DNA of 64,000 nt from Nocardioides sp. TRM66260-LWL. GTDB taxonomy: Bacteria; Actinomycetota; Actinomycetes; Propionibacteriales; Nocardioidaceae. This document shows positions 19,176 through 26,770 of this stretch, in pieces; positions within the stretch are counted from its first letter, which is position 1, and each line of letters opens with the position of its first letter. The notes below the pieces were generated by a model that saw nothing but the letters and a program-made list of their open reading frames with translations, made no database searches and was not told where the DNA came from. The stretch is from the NCBI RefSeq assembly GCF_020075545.1, contig NZ_JAIQZK010000006.1, positions 168,329 through 232,328 on the forward strand, written 5' to 3'. Position numbers and translations under genes: made by a program.

Positions 19176-19233
19176 CGTGGTCTCCTCCTGGATCGGATGA
19201 CACCACCGTCGACGACCCGGCTGGGCGGTCGGT

Positions 19234-19274
19234 GGGCGGCTCCTGTGACCCCGCTGTGAGTCCCGGAGCCGCCC
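19234..19274 (-). terminator. Hairpin downstream of MMPL gene
   Basis: Perfect 10-bp arms GGGCGGCTCC and GGAGCCGCCC with a 21-base loop, 21 bases after the MMPL stop. The loop overlaps the PhoP-like direct repeat. Confidence 0.5.
19242..19259 (-). promoter_or_regulatory. PhoP-box-like direct repeat upstream of the flavin electron-transfer operon
   Basis: Read on the minus strand: TCACAGC-GGGG-TCACAGG. This matches the M. tuberculosis PhoP box TCACAGC-N4-TCACAGC at 13 of 14 fixed positions. It is 67 bases upstream of the first gene of the operon. Binding protein unknown in this genome. Confidence 0.45.
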
Positions 19275-19294
19275 GTCCGCGGCTCAGCCCGTGG

Positions 19295-21346
19295 TCACGA
19301 GACGGGGCCGACCCTGCGCGGCGTCCAGAAGCGGTGGCCCAGCCGCACCGCCACCGCGGGCACCAGCACGGTGCGCACCAGCAGGGTGTCGAGCAGGACG
19401 CCCACGCAGATGACGATGCCGAGCTGCGCGAGCACCACCAGCGGCAGCACGCCCAGCACCGCGAACACCGCGGCGAGCAGGATGCCCGCGCTGGTGATCA
19501 CGCCGCCGGTCGAGGCCAGCGCCCGCAGCATCCCCTCGACCGCCCCGTGGGTGCGCGCCTCCTCGGCGGCCCGGGTGACGAGGAAGATGTTGTAGTCGAC
19601 GCCGAGCGCGACCAGGAAGATGAACGCCTGCAGCGGCACCCCGGTGTCGAGCCGGTCGAAGCCGAACACGCCGTTGCCGATCCACCAGCCCAGGCCGAGC
19701 GCCGCCAGATAGGTCGCGACGACCGACACCACCAGCACCAGCGGCGCCACCAGCGAGCGCAGCAGCAGCACGAGCGCGACCAGCACGACGCCGAGGATGA
19801 GCGGGACGATCAGGTCGCGGTCGGACGACGAGGCCGCGGCGATGTCGAGGTCGGAGGCGTCCGTGCCGCCGACGATCGCGTCACGTCCCGCGTCCGAGCC
19901 GGCGAGCGCGGCACGGATCGCCGTCACGTCCTCGCGCGCCTGCGGCGTGCCGGGGGTGCCGTCGAGCACGACGTCGAGCCGGGTGCGCCCGTCGTGGTCG
20001 CCCGTCGAGCGCACGGAGCTGACGCCGTCGACGTCCTTCAGGACGGCCGTGACCGCGTCGGCCTGCGCATCGGGCACGAGCACGGTCGCGGGGTCGGACG
20101 TGCCGGCCGGGAACGAGCGCTGGAGCCGCTCGCCGGCCGCGATCGACTCGGGCTTCTGGAGGAACTGGTCGGACTCCGAGAGCCCGGTGCGCACGCTCAG
20201 CAGGCCCGACGCCAGGGCCGCGAGCACCACGACGCCGGCGACGATCGCCGCCAGCGGACGCCGGGCCACCGCGTCGCCGATGCGGCGCCACAGCGAGCGG
20301 GTCTCCGAGAGCACCGCCTGGCCGACGACGGGACGCCGCGGCCAGAAGATCCAGCGGCCGAAGCAGACCAGGGCGAGGGGCAGCACCGTCAGCACCGCGG
20401 CCGCACCGATCAGCACGCCGATCGCGCAGGCCAGACCGAGGCCGCGGGTGGTCGGGAAGGCCGAGAGCAGCAGCGTCACCAGCGCGACGACGACGGTCAG
20501 AGCGCTGGCGAGCACGGCCTCGACGGTGCGCTTCCAGGCGTGCGCCATCGCGACCGCCCGCGACTCGGTGACCCGCAGCTCGTCGCGGTAGCGGCTGATC
20601 AGCAGCAGCGCGTAGTCGGTGGCGGCGCCGAAGACGAGCACCGACAGGATGCCGGTGGTCGACTCGTCGAAGGCGATGCCGAGGCCGGTGAGCGCATGGG
20701 TGGCCGCGACCGCGGCGATCTGGTCGGCGACGCCGACGGTGAGCAGCGGCACCAGCCACAGCACCGGCGAGCGGTAGGTGAGGATCAGGAGGATCGCCAC
20801 GATCGAGGCGGTCGCGGCGAGCAGGTTGACGTCCGCGCCGTCGAAGACCTTCGCGAGGTCGGCCTGGATGCCGGCGGGCCCGGTGACGTCGGCCGTCACG
20901 CCGTCGGGGAGGTCGGCCCGCAGCCCGGCGCGCAGGTCGTCGACGAAGGTCGAGAGCTGCGTCGCGTCGGCGAACGACGTGGGGACGACGCCGAGCAGCG
21001 CCGTGCCGTCCTCGGAGCGCTGCAGCGGCGTGGCCTGCACGTCGAGCCGCTTCGCCACCGAGGCGAAGGCGGTGCCGAGCCGGCGCTGCTCCGCGGCGTC
21101 GATGCGCGCGTCGGAGGCGAACAGCACCACCGCGACCTCCGACTCCCCCTGCGGGAAGGAGTCGAGGAGGGTGGCGACCTCGGCGGAGTCGTAGCCTTGC
21201 GGGAGCTGGTCGGCGGGGCCGCGCTCCACGGGGCTCGTGCCCACGGCGCCGATCAGGGCGCCGCCGAGCAGCAGGTAGAGGACCGGCAGGATCCAGGCCA
21301 GCCGCAGGCGCAGGATCGCGGGGGACTTCTCGCGAGTTCGTTCCAC
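19295..21346 (-). CDS. MMPL/RND-family exporter
   Basis: The 683-residue protein has the MMPL layout: TM1, an exported domain, TM2-6, a second exported domain and TM7-12. TM4 shows VFGAATDYALLLISRYRDEL and the matching second half VALGVDYNIFLVTRAAEEA, where the Asp-Tyr pairs are the proton relay of MmpL transporters. Substrates in the family are lipids or drugs. A divergent MarR regulator 18 bases away suggests a small-molecule-inducible efflux pump. The GTG start lies inside the palindrome TTCCA-CGA-TGGAA, the likely operator. Confidence 0.88.
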   Translation of the reverse strand: MERTREKSPAILRLRLAWILPVLYLLLGGALIGAVGTSPVERGPADQLPQGYDSAEVATLLDSFPQGESEVAVVLFASDARIDAAEQRRLGTAFASVAKRLDVQATPLQRSEDGTALLGVVPTSFADATQLSTFVDDLRAGLRADLPDGVTADVTGPAGIQADLAKVFDGADVNLLAATASIVAILLILTYRSPVLWLVPLLTVGVADQIAAVAATHALTGLGIAFDESTTGILSVLVFGAATDYALLLISRYRDELRVTESRAVAMAHAWKRTVEAVLASALTVVVALVTLLLSAFPTTRGLGLACAIGVLIGAAAVLTVLPLALVCFGRWIFWPRRPVVGQAVLSETRSLWRRIGDAVARRPLAAIVAGVVVLAALASGLLSVRTGLSESDQFLQKPESIAAGERLQRSFPAGTSDPATVLVPDAQADAVTAVLKDVDGVSSVRSTGDHDGRTRLDVVLDGTPGTPQAREDVTAIRAALAGSDAGRDAIVGGTDASDLDIAAASSSDRDLIVPLILGVVLVALVLLLRSLVAPLVLVVSVVATYLAALGLGWWIGNGVFGFDRLDTGVPLQAFIFLVALGVDYNIFLVTRAAEEARTHGAVEGMLRALASTGGVITSAGILLAAVFAVLGVLPLVVLAQLGIVICVGVLLDTLLVRTVLVPAVAVRLGHRFWTPRRVGPVS

Positions 21347-21353
21347 GATGGAA
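21341..21353. promoter_or_regulatory. MarR operator overlapping the MMPL start codon
   Basis: Perfect inverted repeat TTCCA-CGA-TGGAA, 11 bases before the marR GTG and covering the MMPL GTG. Inferred from position and symmetry. Confidence 0.5.
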
Positions 21354-21364
21354 GGATAGAGGGC

Positions 21365-21868
21365 GTGAGCACGGCAGAGCCAGGACCGGTCGGCACCGAA
21401 GGGGTGGGCCCACGGCCCCCGCGTCCGGTGCCGCTGCTCCTGCAGGAGCTCAACCTCGAGCTCGACCGCTTCGCCCACGGCTTCGCCCGCCGGCACGGCC
21501 TGCACGCCACCGACGTCGGCGCGCTCGGCCAGCTCGCCCAGGCCGAGGCGCGGGGCCTGCCGATGACGCCCTCGCGCCTGGCCGCCGCGGTCGACCTCTC
21601 CGCCCCGGCCACCAGCGCCCTGCTCAACCGGCTCGAGCAGATCGGCCACGTCGAGCGCTCGCCCGACCCCGACGACCGGCGCCGGCAGCTCGTCTCCCTG
21701 CACCCCGCGGCCCGGACGATGGCCTCGGCGTTCTTCGGCCCGCTGGCCGACGCGCTCGAGGGCGCGCTGGAGGACCTCGACGACGCCGAGGTCGCGGTCG
21801 TCGAGCGGTTCCTGCGGTCGGCGATCGAGGCCACCCGGACGCTGACCGAGCAGGCGCCGGAGGCCTGA
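21365..21868 (+). CDS. MarR-family transcriptional regulator
   Basis: The 167-residue winged-helix protein contains LHATDVGALGQLAQAE, TPSRLAAAVDLSAPATSALLNRLEQIGHVERSPDPDDRRRQLVSL (recognition helix and wing with the DxRxR-type motif) and a C-terminal dimerisation helix. GTG start with GGATAGAGGG upstream. It probably represses the divergent MMPL exporter. No reactive cysteine is present, so a ligand rather than peroxide is the likely signal. Confidence 0.85.
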   Translation: MSTAEPGPVGTEGVGPRPPRPVPLLLQELNLELDRFAHGFARRHGLHATDVGALGQLAQAEARGLPMTPSRLAAAVDLSAPATSALLNRLEQIGHVERSPDPDDRRRQLVSLHPAARTMASAFFGPLADALEGALEDLDDAEVAVVERFLRSAIEATRTLTEQAPEA

Positions 21869-21881
21869 CCCGAGTCAGGCC
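21862..21881. terminator. Bidirectional hairpin between marR and DUF389 gene
   Basis: GGCCTGAC-CCGA-GTCAGGCC forms an 8-bp stem with a 4-base loop, spanning the stop codons of both convergent genes. Confidence 0.65.
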
Positions 21882-22849
21882 GCGGGACGCTCCCGGCGGT
21901 GCCGCAGCCGCTCGAGCACGGCCGCCCGTCGCGCCGAGACCGGCTGCCAGACCAGGTGCTGGAGGGTCAGCGTCAACCAGCCGGCCACCGCCATGCCGAC
22001 GATGTTCACCAGCAGCTGCAGCGAGCTGCCCACCACCTCGTCCCACACGCCGAAGGCGAGCGCGAGGGCGATGTTGCCGGCCGCCGGCACCGTCGTCACC
22101 GAGATGAAGACCCCCGAGAGGCCGCCGACCTTCGCCGAGGTCAGCGAGAGGACGCCCGCGGCGCCCGCGATCACCGCCACGACGAACGACCAGCGGTCGG
22201 GGCTGTAGACGAACTCCGTCTCGGGGCGGGCCACCAGGTCGCCGACCTCGATCCAGCCCCACCACCGCCCGAGCAGCGAGGCCAGCGTGGCCACCGCGAT
22301 CGCCACCACGAAGCCCACCAGCAGGGCCCGCAGCGCCTGCCGCAGCAGCCCGGGACGACGCCGCACCAGCGCGAGGCCGAGCGCGGCGATCGGCACGAAC
22401 TCCGGCCCCAGCACCATCGCGCCGATCAGCAGCACCTGCGAGTCCAGCACCAGCGCGATCGCGGAGATCATCGTGGCCATCGTCATGAAGCTGGCGTAGG
22501 TCCAGTTCAGCTCGGACTCGTCGTACGCGCGCTGCGTCACGTCGGCCCACACCACGGCGTCGGCGCTGCTGCCCGGCGTGCGCCGCTCGGCCTCGAAGCC
22601 GTCGCGGGAGAGCCAGGTGGTCGACGGCTCGACGTGGATCGAGCCGCGCTCGTGCAGCCCCCACGAGCGCAGCGCGTCGAGGATCTCGTTGACGCCCTCG
22701 CGGGCGACGTCGGCGACGATCAGGTCACCGGCGGGCCTCACCGCGGCACCGGGCTGGTGGACGATCGCCGAGACGGCGTGGTCGTCCTGCAGGGTCGCGA
22801 GGATGCGGGGGGCGAGGTCGGCCGGGGTGACGACGCTGACGCGCAGCAT
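21875..22849 (-). CDS. DUF389 membrane protein
   Basis: The 324-residue protein has an N-terminal soluble domain (~1-125, starting LRVSVVTPADLAPRIL) and a C-terminal block of about six membrane helices. The DUF389 signature WTYASFMTMATMISAIALVLDSQVLLIGAMVLGPEFVPI is at ~118-156, and SLTSAKVGGLSGVFISVTTVPAAGN follows. Function is unknown for the family. The ATG has no Shine-Dalgarno sequence; TACCGT six bases upstream indicates a leaderless mRNA. Confidence 0.85.
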   Translation of the reverse strand: MLRVSVVTPADLAPRILATLQDDHAVSAIVHQPGAAVRPAGDLIVADVAREGVNEILDALRSWGLHERGSIHVEPSTTWLSRDGFEAERRTPGSSADAVVWADVTQRAYDESELNWTYASFMTMATMISAIALVLDSQVLLIGAMVLGPEFVPIAALGLALVRRRPGLLRQALRALLVGFVVAIAVATLASLLGRWWGWIEVGDLVARPETEFVYSPDRWSFVVAVIAGAAGVLSLTSAKVGGLSGVFISVTTVPAAGNIALALAFGVWDEVVGSSLQLLVNIVGMAVAGWLTLTLQHLVWQPVSARRAAVLERLRHRRERPAA

Positions 22850-22855
22850 GGGGGG

Positions 22856-22861
22856 ACGGTA
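22856..22861 (-). promoter_or_regulatory. -10 hexamer of DUF389 gene, leaderless
   Basis: TACCGT on the minus strand, six bases before the ATG at 22849. Confidence 0.55.
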
Positions 22862-22928
22862 GCCGCTCGCGGCGGCCGCGGCCGTCACGGCGTCCGGGCG
22901 CTCTTGGGCGCGCGGCGAGGATGGAGGC

Positions 22929-23708
22929 ATGAGCAGCCACCCCGACGTCGCCCTCGAGCCGGTCAGCGCCGACGCCCCGCCGCTCACCGGGCCGATCCTG
23001 ATGAACCAGGACTGGCGCGACCTCACCTACCTGCACTGGGCGATCGAGCCCGAGCGGGTCGCGCACCTGATGCCGCCGGGCGTCCGCCCCGACGTGCACG
23101 ACGGCGCCACCTACGTCGGCCTGGTGCTCTTCCGCATGGTCGACGCCGGCTTCGGCCGCCGCACCACCGTGCCGTACTTCGGCTCGTTCCTGGAGACCAA
23201 CGTCCGGCTGTACTCCGTCGACGCGCAGGGCCGGCGCGGCGTCGTCTTCCTCAGCCTGGACGCCGACCGGCTGGCCGTCGTGCTCGCCGCGCGGGCCGGC
23301 TTCGCGGTGCCGTACCGCTGGGCGCGGATGTCCTACGAGCGGGAGGCGCGGGCCGACGGCGTCCGCCACACCTACCGCGCGTCGCTGCGGTGGCCGGGCG
23401 TGCGCGGCGCGAGCACCGTCTCGGTGCTCGCGGGCGAGCCGCGCGAGTCGACCCCGCTGGACGACTTCCTCTCGGCCCGCTTCCGGCTGCACACCTCGCT
23501 GGTCGGTCGCACCCTGCGCATCCCGAACGAGCACGGCCGGTGGCCGCTGCACGACGCCGAGGTGCTCGAGCTGGACGACGACCTCGTCGCCTCGGTCGGC
23601 CTGCCGGGGCTGTCGGGCCCGGGGACGTCGGGCCGCGCACCCGACCACGTCGCCTTCTCCCCCGGCGTCCACACGCGCTTCGGCCTGCCGCAGCGGGTGC
23701 GGCCGTAG
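22929..23708 (+). CDS. DUF2071 (YqjF-like) protein
   Basis: The 259-residue soluble protein carries the DUF2071 opening NQDWRDLTYLHWAIEPERVAHLMPPGVRPDV (~27-57), followed by TVPYFGSFLETNVRLYSVD and FAVPYRWARMSYER. B. subtilis YqjF is the named relative; its function is not established. The start is preceded by GGATGGAGGC, which could be either a Shine-Dalgarno sequence or a GAGGAT -10 of a leaderless message. It is 10 bases upstream of the aminotransferase gene. Confidence 0.82.
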   Translation: MSSHPDVALEPVSADAPPLTGPILMNQDWRDLTYLHWAIEPERVAHLMPPGVRPDVHDGATYVGLVLFRMVDAGFGRRTTVPYFGSFLETNVRLYSVDAQGRRGVVFLSLDADRLAVVLAARAGFAVPYRWARMSYEREARADGVRHTYRASLRWPGVRGASTVSVLAGEPRESTPLDDFLSARFRLHTSLVGRTLRIPNEHGRWPLHDAEVLELDDDLVASVGLPGLSGPGTSGRAPDHVAFSPGVHTRFGLPQRVRP

Positions 23709-23711
23709 GCT
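23706..23711 (+). promoter_or_regulatory. -10 hexamer of aminotransferase gene, leaderless
   Basis: TAGGCT, seven bases before the GTG at 23719, overlapping the stop codon of the DUF2071 gene. Confidence 0.45.
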
Positions 23712-23718
23712 GCGCCGG

Positions 23719-24909
23719 GTGAGCTCCGCCGCCCGGTTCGCCGCCGCCCAGCGCGCCGCCGTCGCCCCGTTCCACGTCATGGACCTGCTGGCCGCGGCCG
23801 CCGAGCGCCGCCGCACCCACGGCGACCTGCTCGACCTCCTGGCGGGCCAGCCCAGCACCGGCGCCCCCGGCCCGGTGGCCGAGGAGGCCGTGCGGCTGCT
23901 GCGCTCGGGCGATCCGCTCGGCTACACGCCGGCCACCGGCATCCTCGAGCTGCGCGAGGCGATCGCGGGCCACCACCGGCGGGTGCACGGCCTGGAGGTC
24001 GACCCCGACGACGTCGTGGTCACCACGGGCTCCAGCGGCGGGTTCCTGCTCGCCTTCCTCGCCGCCTTCGAGCACGGCGACCAGGTGGCGATCGCGCGTC
24101 CGGGCTACCCCTGCTACCGCAACGTGCTGGCGGCGCTGGGCTGCGAGGTGGTCGAGATCCCCACCGGCCCAGAGACCCGCTTCCAGCCGACGCCCGAGCA
24201 GGTCGCGGCGCTGCCCCCGACCGTGCGCGGCCTGGTGGTCGCCAGCCCCGCCAACCCCACCGGCACGATGCTGCTGCCCGAGGAGCTCGCCGCCCTCGCG
24301 CGGATCTGCGCCGAGCGCGGCATCCGGCTGATCAGCGACGAGATCTACCACGGCATCGAGTACGCGCCGCTCGAGGGCCACGCGCCGCTGGCCCGCTCGG
24401 CGTGGGAGACCAGCCGCGACGCCGTGGTCTTCGCCAGCCTCTCGAAGTACTTCTCGATGACCGGCTGGCGGATCGGCTGGATGCTCGTGCCGCGCGACCT
24501 GCGCCGCGCCGTCGACGTGCTCACCGGCAACTTCACGATCTGCCCGCCGGTGCTCTCCCAGCGCGCCGCCCTCGCGGCGTTCACCGAGGCGTCCTACGCC
24601 GAGCTCGACGGCCACGTGCGCCGCTACGCCGAGAACCGGCGGCTGCTGCTGGAGGGCCTCCCGGCACTGGGCGTCACCCGGCTCGCGCCGGCCGACGGCG
24701 CCTTCTACGTCTACGCCGACGTCGGCCACCTCACCGACGACTCCCTCGCCTTCACCCACGAGCTCCTGGCGCGCACCGGCGTCGCGCTGGCCACCGGCGT
24801 CGACTTCGACACCGTCGACGGCGGGCGCTTCGTGCGGTTCAGCGCGGCGGGCGCGACGGCCGACGTCGCCGCGGCGCTCGACCGGCTCTCCACAGTGCTG
24901 CGCGGCTGA
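23719..24909 (+). CDS. PLP-dependent class I/II aminotransferase
   Basis: The 396-residue fold-type I aminotransferase shows YTPATGILELREAIAGHH, the cofactor-binding VTTGSSGGFLLAF, PGYPCYRN, SPANPTGTML with the conserved Asn, ISDEIYHGIEY with the PLP Asp/Tyr, and Schiff-base Lys243 in SLSKYFSMTGWRIGW. The terminal Arg appears in GRFVRFSAAG. The sequence resembles aspartate/alanine-type aminotransferases; the substrate cannot be told. Confidence 0.9.
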   Translation: MSSAARFAAAQRAAVAPFHVMDLLAAAAERRRTHGDLLDLLAGQPSTGAPGPVAEEAVRLLRSGDPLGYTPATGILELREAIAGHHRRVHGLEVDPDDVVVTTGSSGGFLLAFLAAFEHGDQVAIARPGYPCYRNVLAALGCEVVEIPTGPETRFQPTPEQVAALPPTVRGLVVASPANPTGTMLLPEELAALARICAERGIRLISDEIYHGIEYAPLEGHAPLARSAWETSRDAVVFASLSKYFSMTGWRIGWMLVPRDLRRAVDVLTGNFTICPPVLSQRAALAAFTEASYAELDGHVRRYAENRRLLLEGLPALGVTRLAPADGAFYVYADVGHLTDDSLAFTHELLARTGVALATGVDFDTVDGGRFVRFSAAGATADVAAALDRLSTVLRG

Positions 24910-24944
24910 GGTTCGCGGGCCGGGTGGCCGGGCAGGTCGACTCC

Positions 24945-25340
24945 ATGGACCTGCCCTCGCCCGCCGCCCTCGTCGCCTCGCTCGTCCCCGACCTCCCACC
25001 CGATCTCGGGCCGGGGCTGCAGAGTCTTCAGGGGCTCGACGCCGCCGTCCCCGCGCTGCGCGCCCGGGCCGAGGCCGTCCGCGCCCTGGGCGAGGAGCTC
25101 GTGACGCTGGCCGCCCGGACGGCCTGGGAGGGCGCGGCGGCCGACGCGCTGCGCGAGCGACTGCGGCGACACCGCGACGAGCTCGACGACCTCGGCCGAC
25201 GCCACGAGCTGGCCGCCACGCTGCTCGAGCGGCATCTCGAGGTCGTCCGCGCCCAGCTGCGCGGCCTCGAGCTCGCGGGCGCCGGGCTGTCCGGCGCCGT
25301 GGCCGTCGGGTCGACGCTGCTCGACCGGGTGCTCCCGTGA
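24945..25340 (+). CDS. Small helical WXG100-like protein paired with a hydrolase
   Basis: The 131-residue, almost entirely helical protein has no signal peptide. The segment TLAARTAWEGAAADALRERLRRHRDEL (~51-77) contains a W-x-G turn between two helices, as in WXG100/ESX substrates. A hydrophobic C-terminal segment, LAGAGLSGAVAVGSTLLD, follows. Its stop overlaps the GTG of the next gene (GTGA), so the products are probably made in a fixed ratio and may bind each other, as in LXG or PE/PPE-lipase pairs (inference). No ESX secretion gene is in the window. Confidence 0.65.
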   Translation: MDLPSPAALVASLVPDLPPDLGPGLQSLQGLDAAVPALRARAEAVRALGEELVTLAARTAWEGAAADALRERLRRHRDELDDLGRRHELAATLLERHLEVVRAQLRGLELAGAGLSGAVAVGSTLLDRVLP

Positions 25341-26737
25341 GGCCGCGCCTCCCGGGGCCGGTGCCCGGCGGCGGCGTGGTCGCAGCGCCCCTGGTCGAGG
25401 TCTCGGGCGGCGCCGGTCGGATCGGCCTGGAGGCGCAGGCGGCGCTGGACGTCGCCACCGCCCTCGACGCCGCGGCCGAGCGGCTGCGCGGGTGGGCGCT
25501 CGACCCGCCCGTGCCGGCGGGCCCGCTCGCGGCCACCGCCGTGCTCGACGGGGTGGGCGCCGCGGCCGTCTCGGCGGCGCTGGCCGAGGCGACCGTCGGC
25601 CCGTCCGGCCTGCTGCGCCTGGCCTCCGCGCTGCGCGACGACGCCGACGCCACGAGGCAGGCGGCCCTCGAGCTGGACGCCGCCGACGTCGCCGCGGCCG
25701 ACGCGATGCGGGCGCTCGAAGGCGTGCTCGGCCTGCCGCTGGCGGCCGGCCTGGTGGGCGGCGCGGTCGGCGCCGTGGCGATCGCCGACCACGACCCGCG
25801 GCTCGACGCCGACGACCGCGCGCGCCTGCTGGCCTCCCTCACCGACGACCCGGCGCTGGCCGAGCGGACGCTGCACCTGGCCGCCGCGCCGCTGGGCGGG
25901 GTGCCGGTCGGCGCGGGGCTGATCGCCGGTCGCTACGGGCCCGACGTCGTCGAGGTCGAGCGCCGACCCGACCTGCGGGCCCCCGCCCCCGGCCGCGAGC
26001 GCGACCTCGCCGGGCTGGTCGAGCACCTCGGCCGGGTCGCGGAGCTCGCCGACGCCGAGGGCCGTCCGCTCGAGGGGCAGATCGAGGTGCAGACCCTCAC
26101 CACGCCCCAGGGACCCCGCCACGTCGTCTACCTGCCGGGCACCGACGACCTCACGACCCTCCCCGGCGGGCGCGACGACACCGTGCGCGACATGGGCGTC
26201 AACCAGGCCCTCCTGGCCAGCGGCGTCACCGGCGGCGTCAGCGGCTACGGCGCCGGGGTGCTCGCGGCGCTGCGGCGCAGCGGCGTGCGTCCCGGCGAGC
26301 CGGTCCTCCTCGTCGGGCACTCCCAGGGCGGCCTGGAGGCCGCGGCCCTGCAGGCGCGGGCGGGCGGCTACGCGTTCCGGCACGTGGTGACGGCCGGCTC
26401 GCCGCTCTCCGGCGTCGCCGCACCCCCGCCCGGCAGCCGTCTGCTGGCGCTGGAGAACGTGCACGACGTCGTCCCGGCGGCCGACGGCGCGCCCAACGAC
26501 GCCCACGACCGCCGACTGACGACGGTGCGCGGCGACGCGGCCGCGGCGATCGGCACGCGTCCCGGGCGGGTGGTCGAGGAGCACGGATTCCCGTCGTACC
26601 AGTCGATCGCCGCCGCCGCCGATCGCAGCCCCGACACCTCGATCCGCGACCAGCTCGACGCCCTCCGCGCCGACGGCTTCCTCGGGCGCGACGACGTGCC
26701 GGTCACCTCGCGGGTCTTCCGGCTCCGACGGCCCTGA
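25337..26737 (+). CDS. Alpha/beta-hydrolase with long helical N-terminus
   Basis: The 466-residue protein has an Ala-rich helical N-terminal half (~1-150, resembling WXG-type partner regions), one hydrophobic stretch (LGLPLAAGLVGGAVGAVAIAD) and a C-terminal lipase-like domain. The nucleophile elbow is VLLVGHSQGGLEAAALQARAG. HVVTAGSPLSG and LALENVHDVVPAADGAPNDAHD supply the following strand and likely acid, and EEHGFPSYQ a candidate catalytic His. Substrate unknown. Coupling to the WXG-like gene suggests a secreted or surface esterase. Confidence 0.75.
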   Translation: MRPRLPGPVPGGGVVAAPLVEVSGGAGRIGLEAQAALDVATALDAAAERLRGWALDPPVPAGPLAATAVLDGVGAAAVSAALAEATVGPSGLLRLASALRDDADATRQAALELDAADVAAADAMRALEGVLGLPLAAGLVGGAVGAVAIADHDPRLDADDRARLLASLTDDPALAERTLHLAAAPLGGVPVGAGLIAGRYGPDVVEVERRPDLRAPAPGRERDLAGLVEHLGRVAELADAEGRPLEGQIEVQTLTTPQGPRHVVYLPGTDDLTTLPGGRDDTVRDMGVNQALLASGVTGGVSGYGAGVLAALRRSGVRPGEPVLLVGHSQGGLEAAALQARAGGYAFRHVVTAGSPLSGVAAPPPGSRLLALENVHDVVPAADGAPNDAHDRRLTTVRGDAAAAIGTRPGRVVEEHGFPSYQSIAAAADRSPDTSIRDQLDALRADGFLGRDDVPVTSRVFRLRRP

Positions 26738-26770
26738 CCTCCTGCCGCCCCGTCGGCCCGTCCCGCGGGG

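Noticed and set aside
17117..21868. A 1583-codon open frame on the plus strand
   Set aside because: Only its last 167 codons (from 21365) make a recognisable protein. The rest is antisense to the flavocytochrome and MMPL genes and has Gln/Arg/His-rich shadow composition typical of high-GC DNA.
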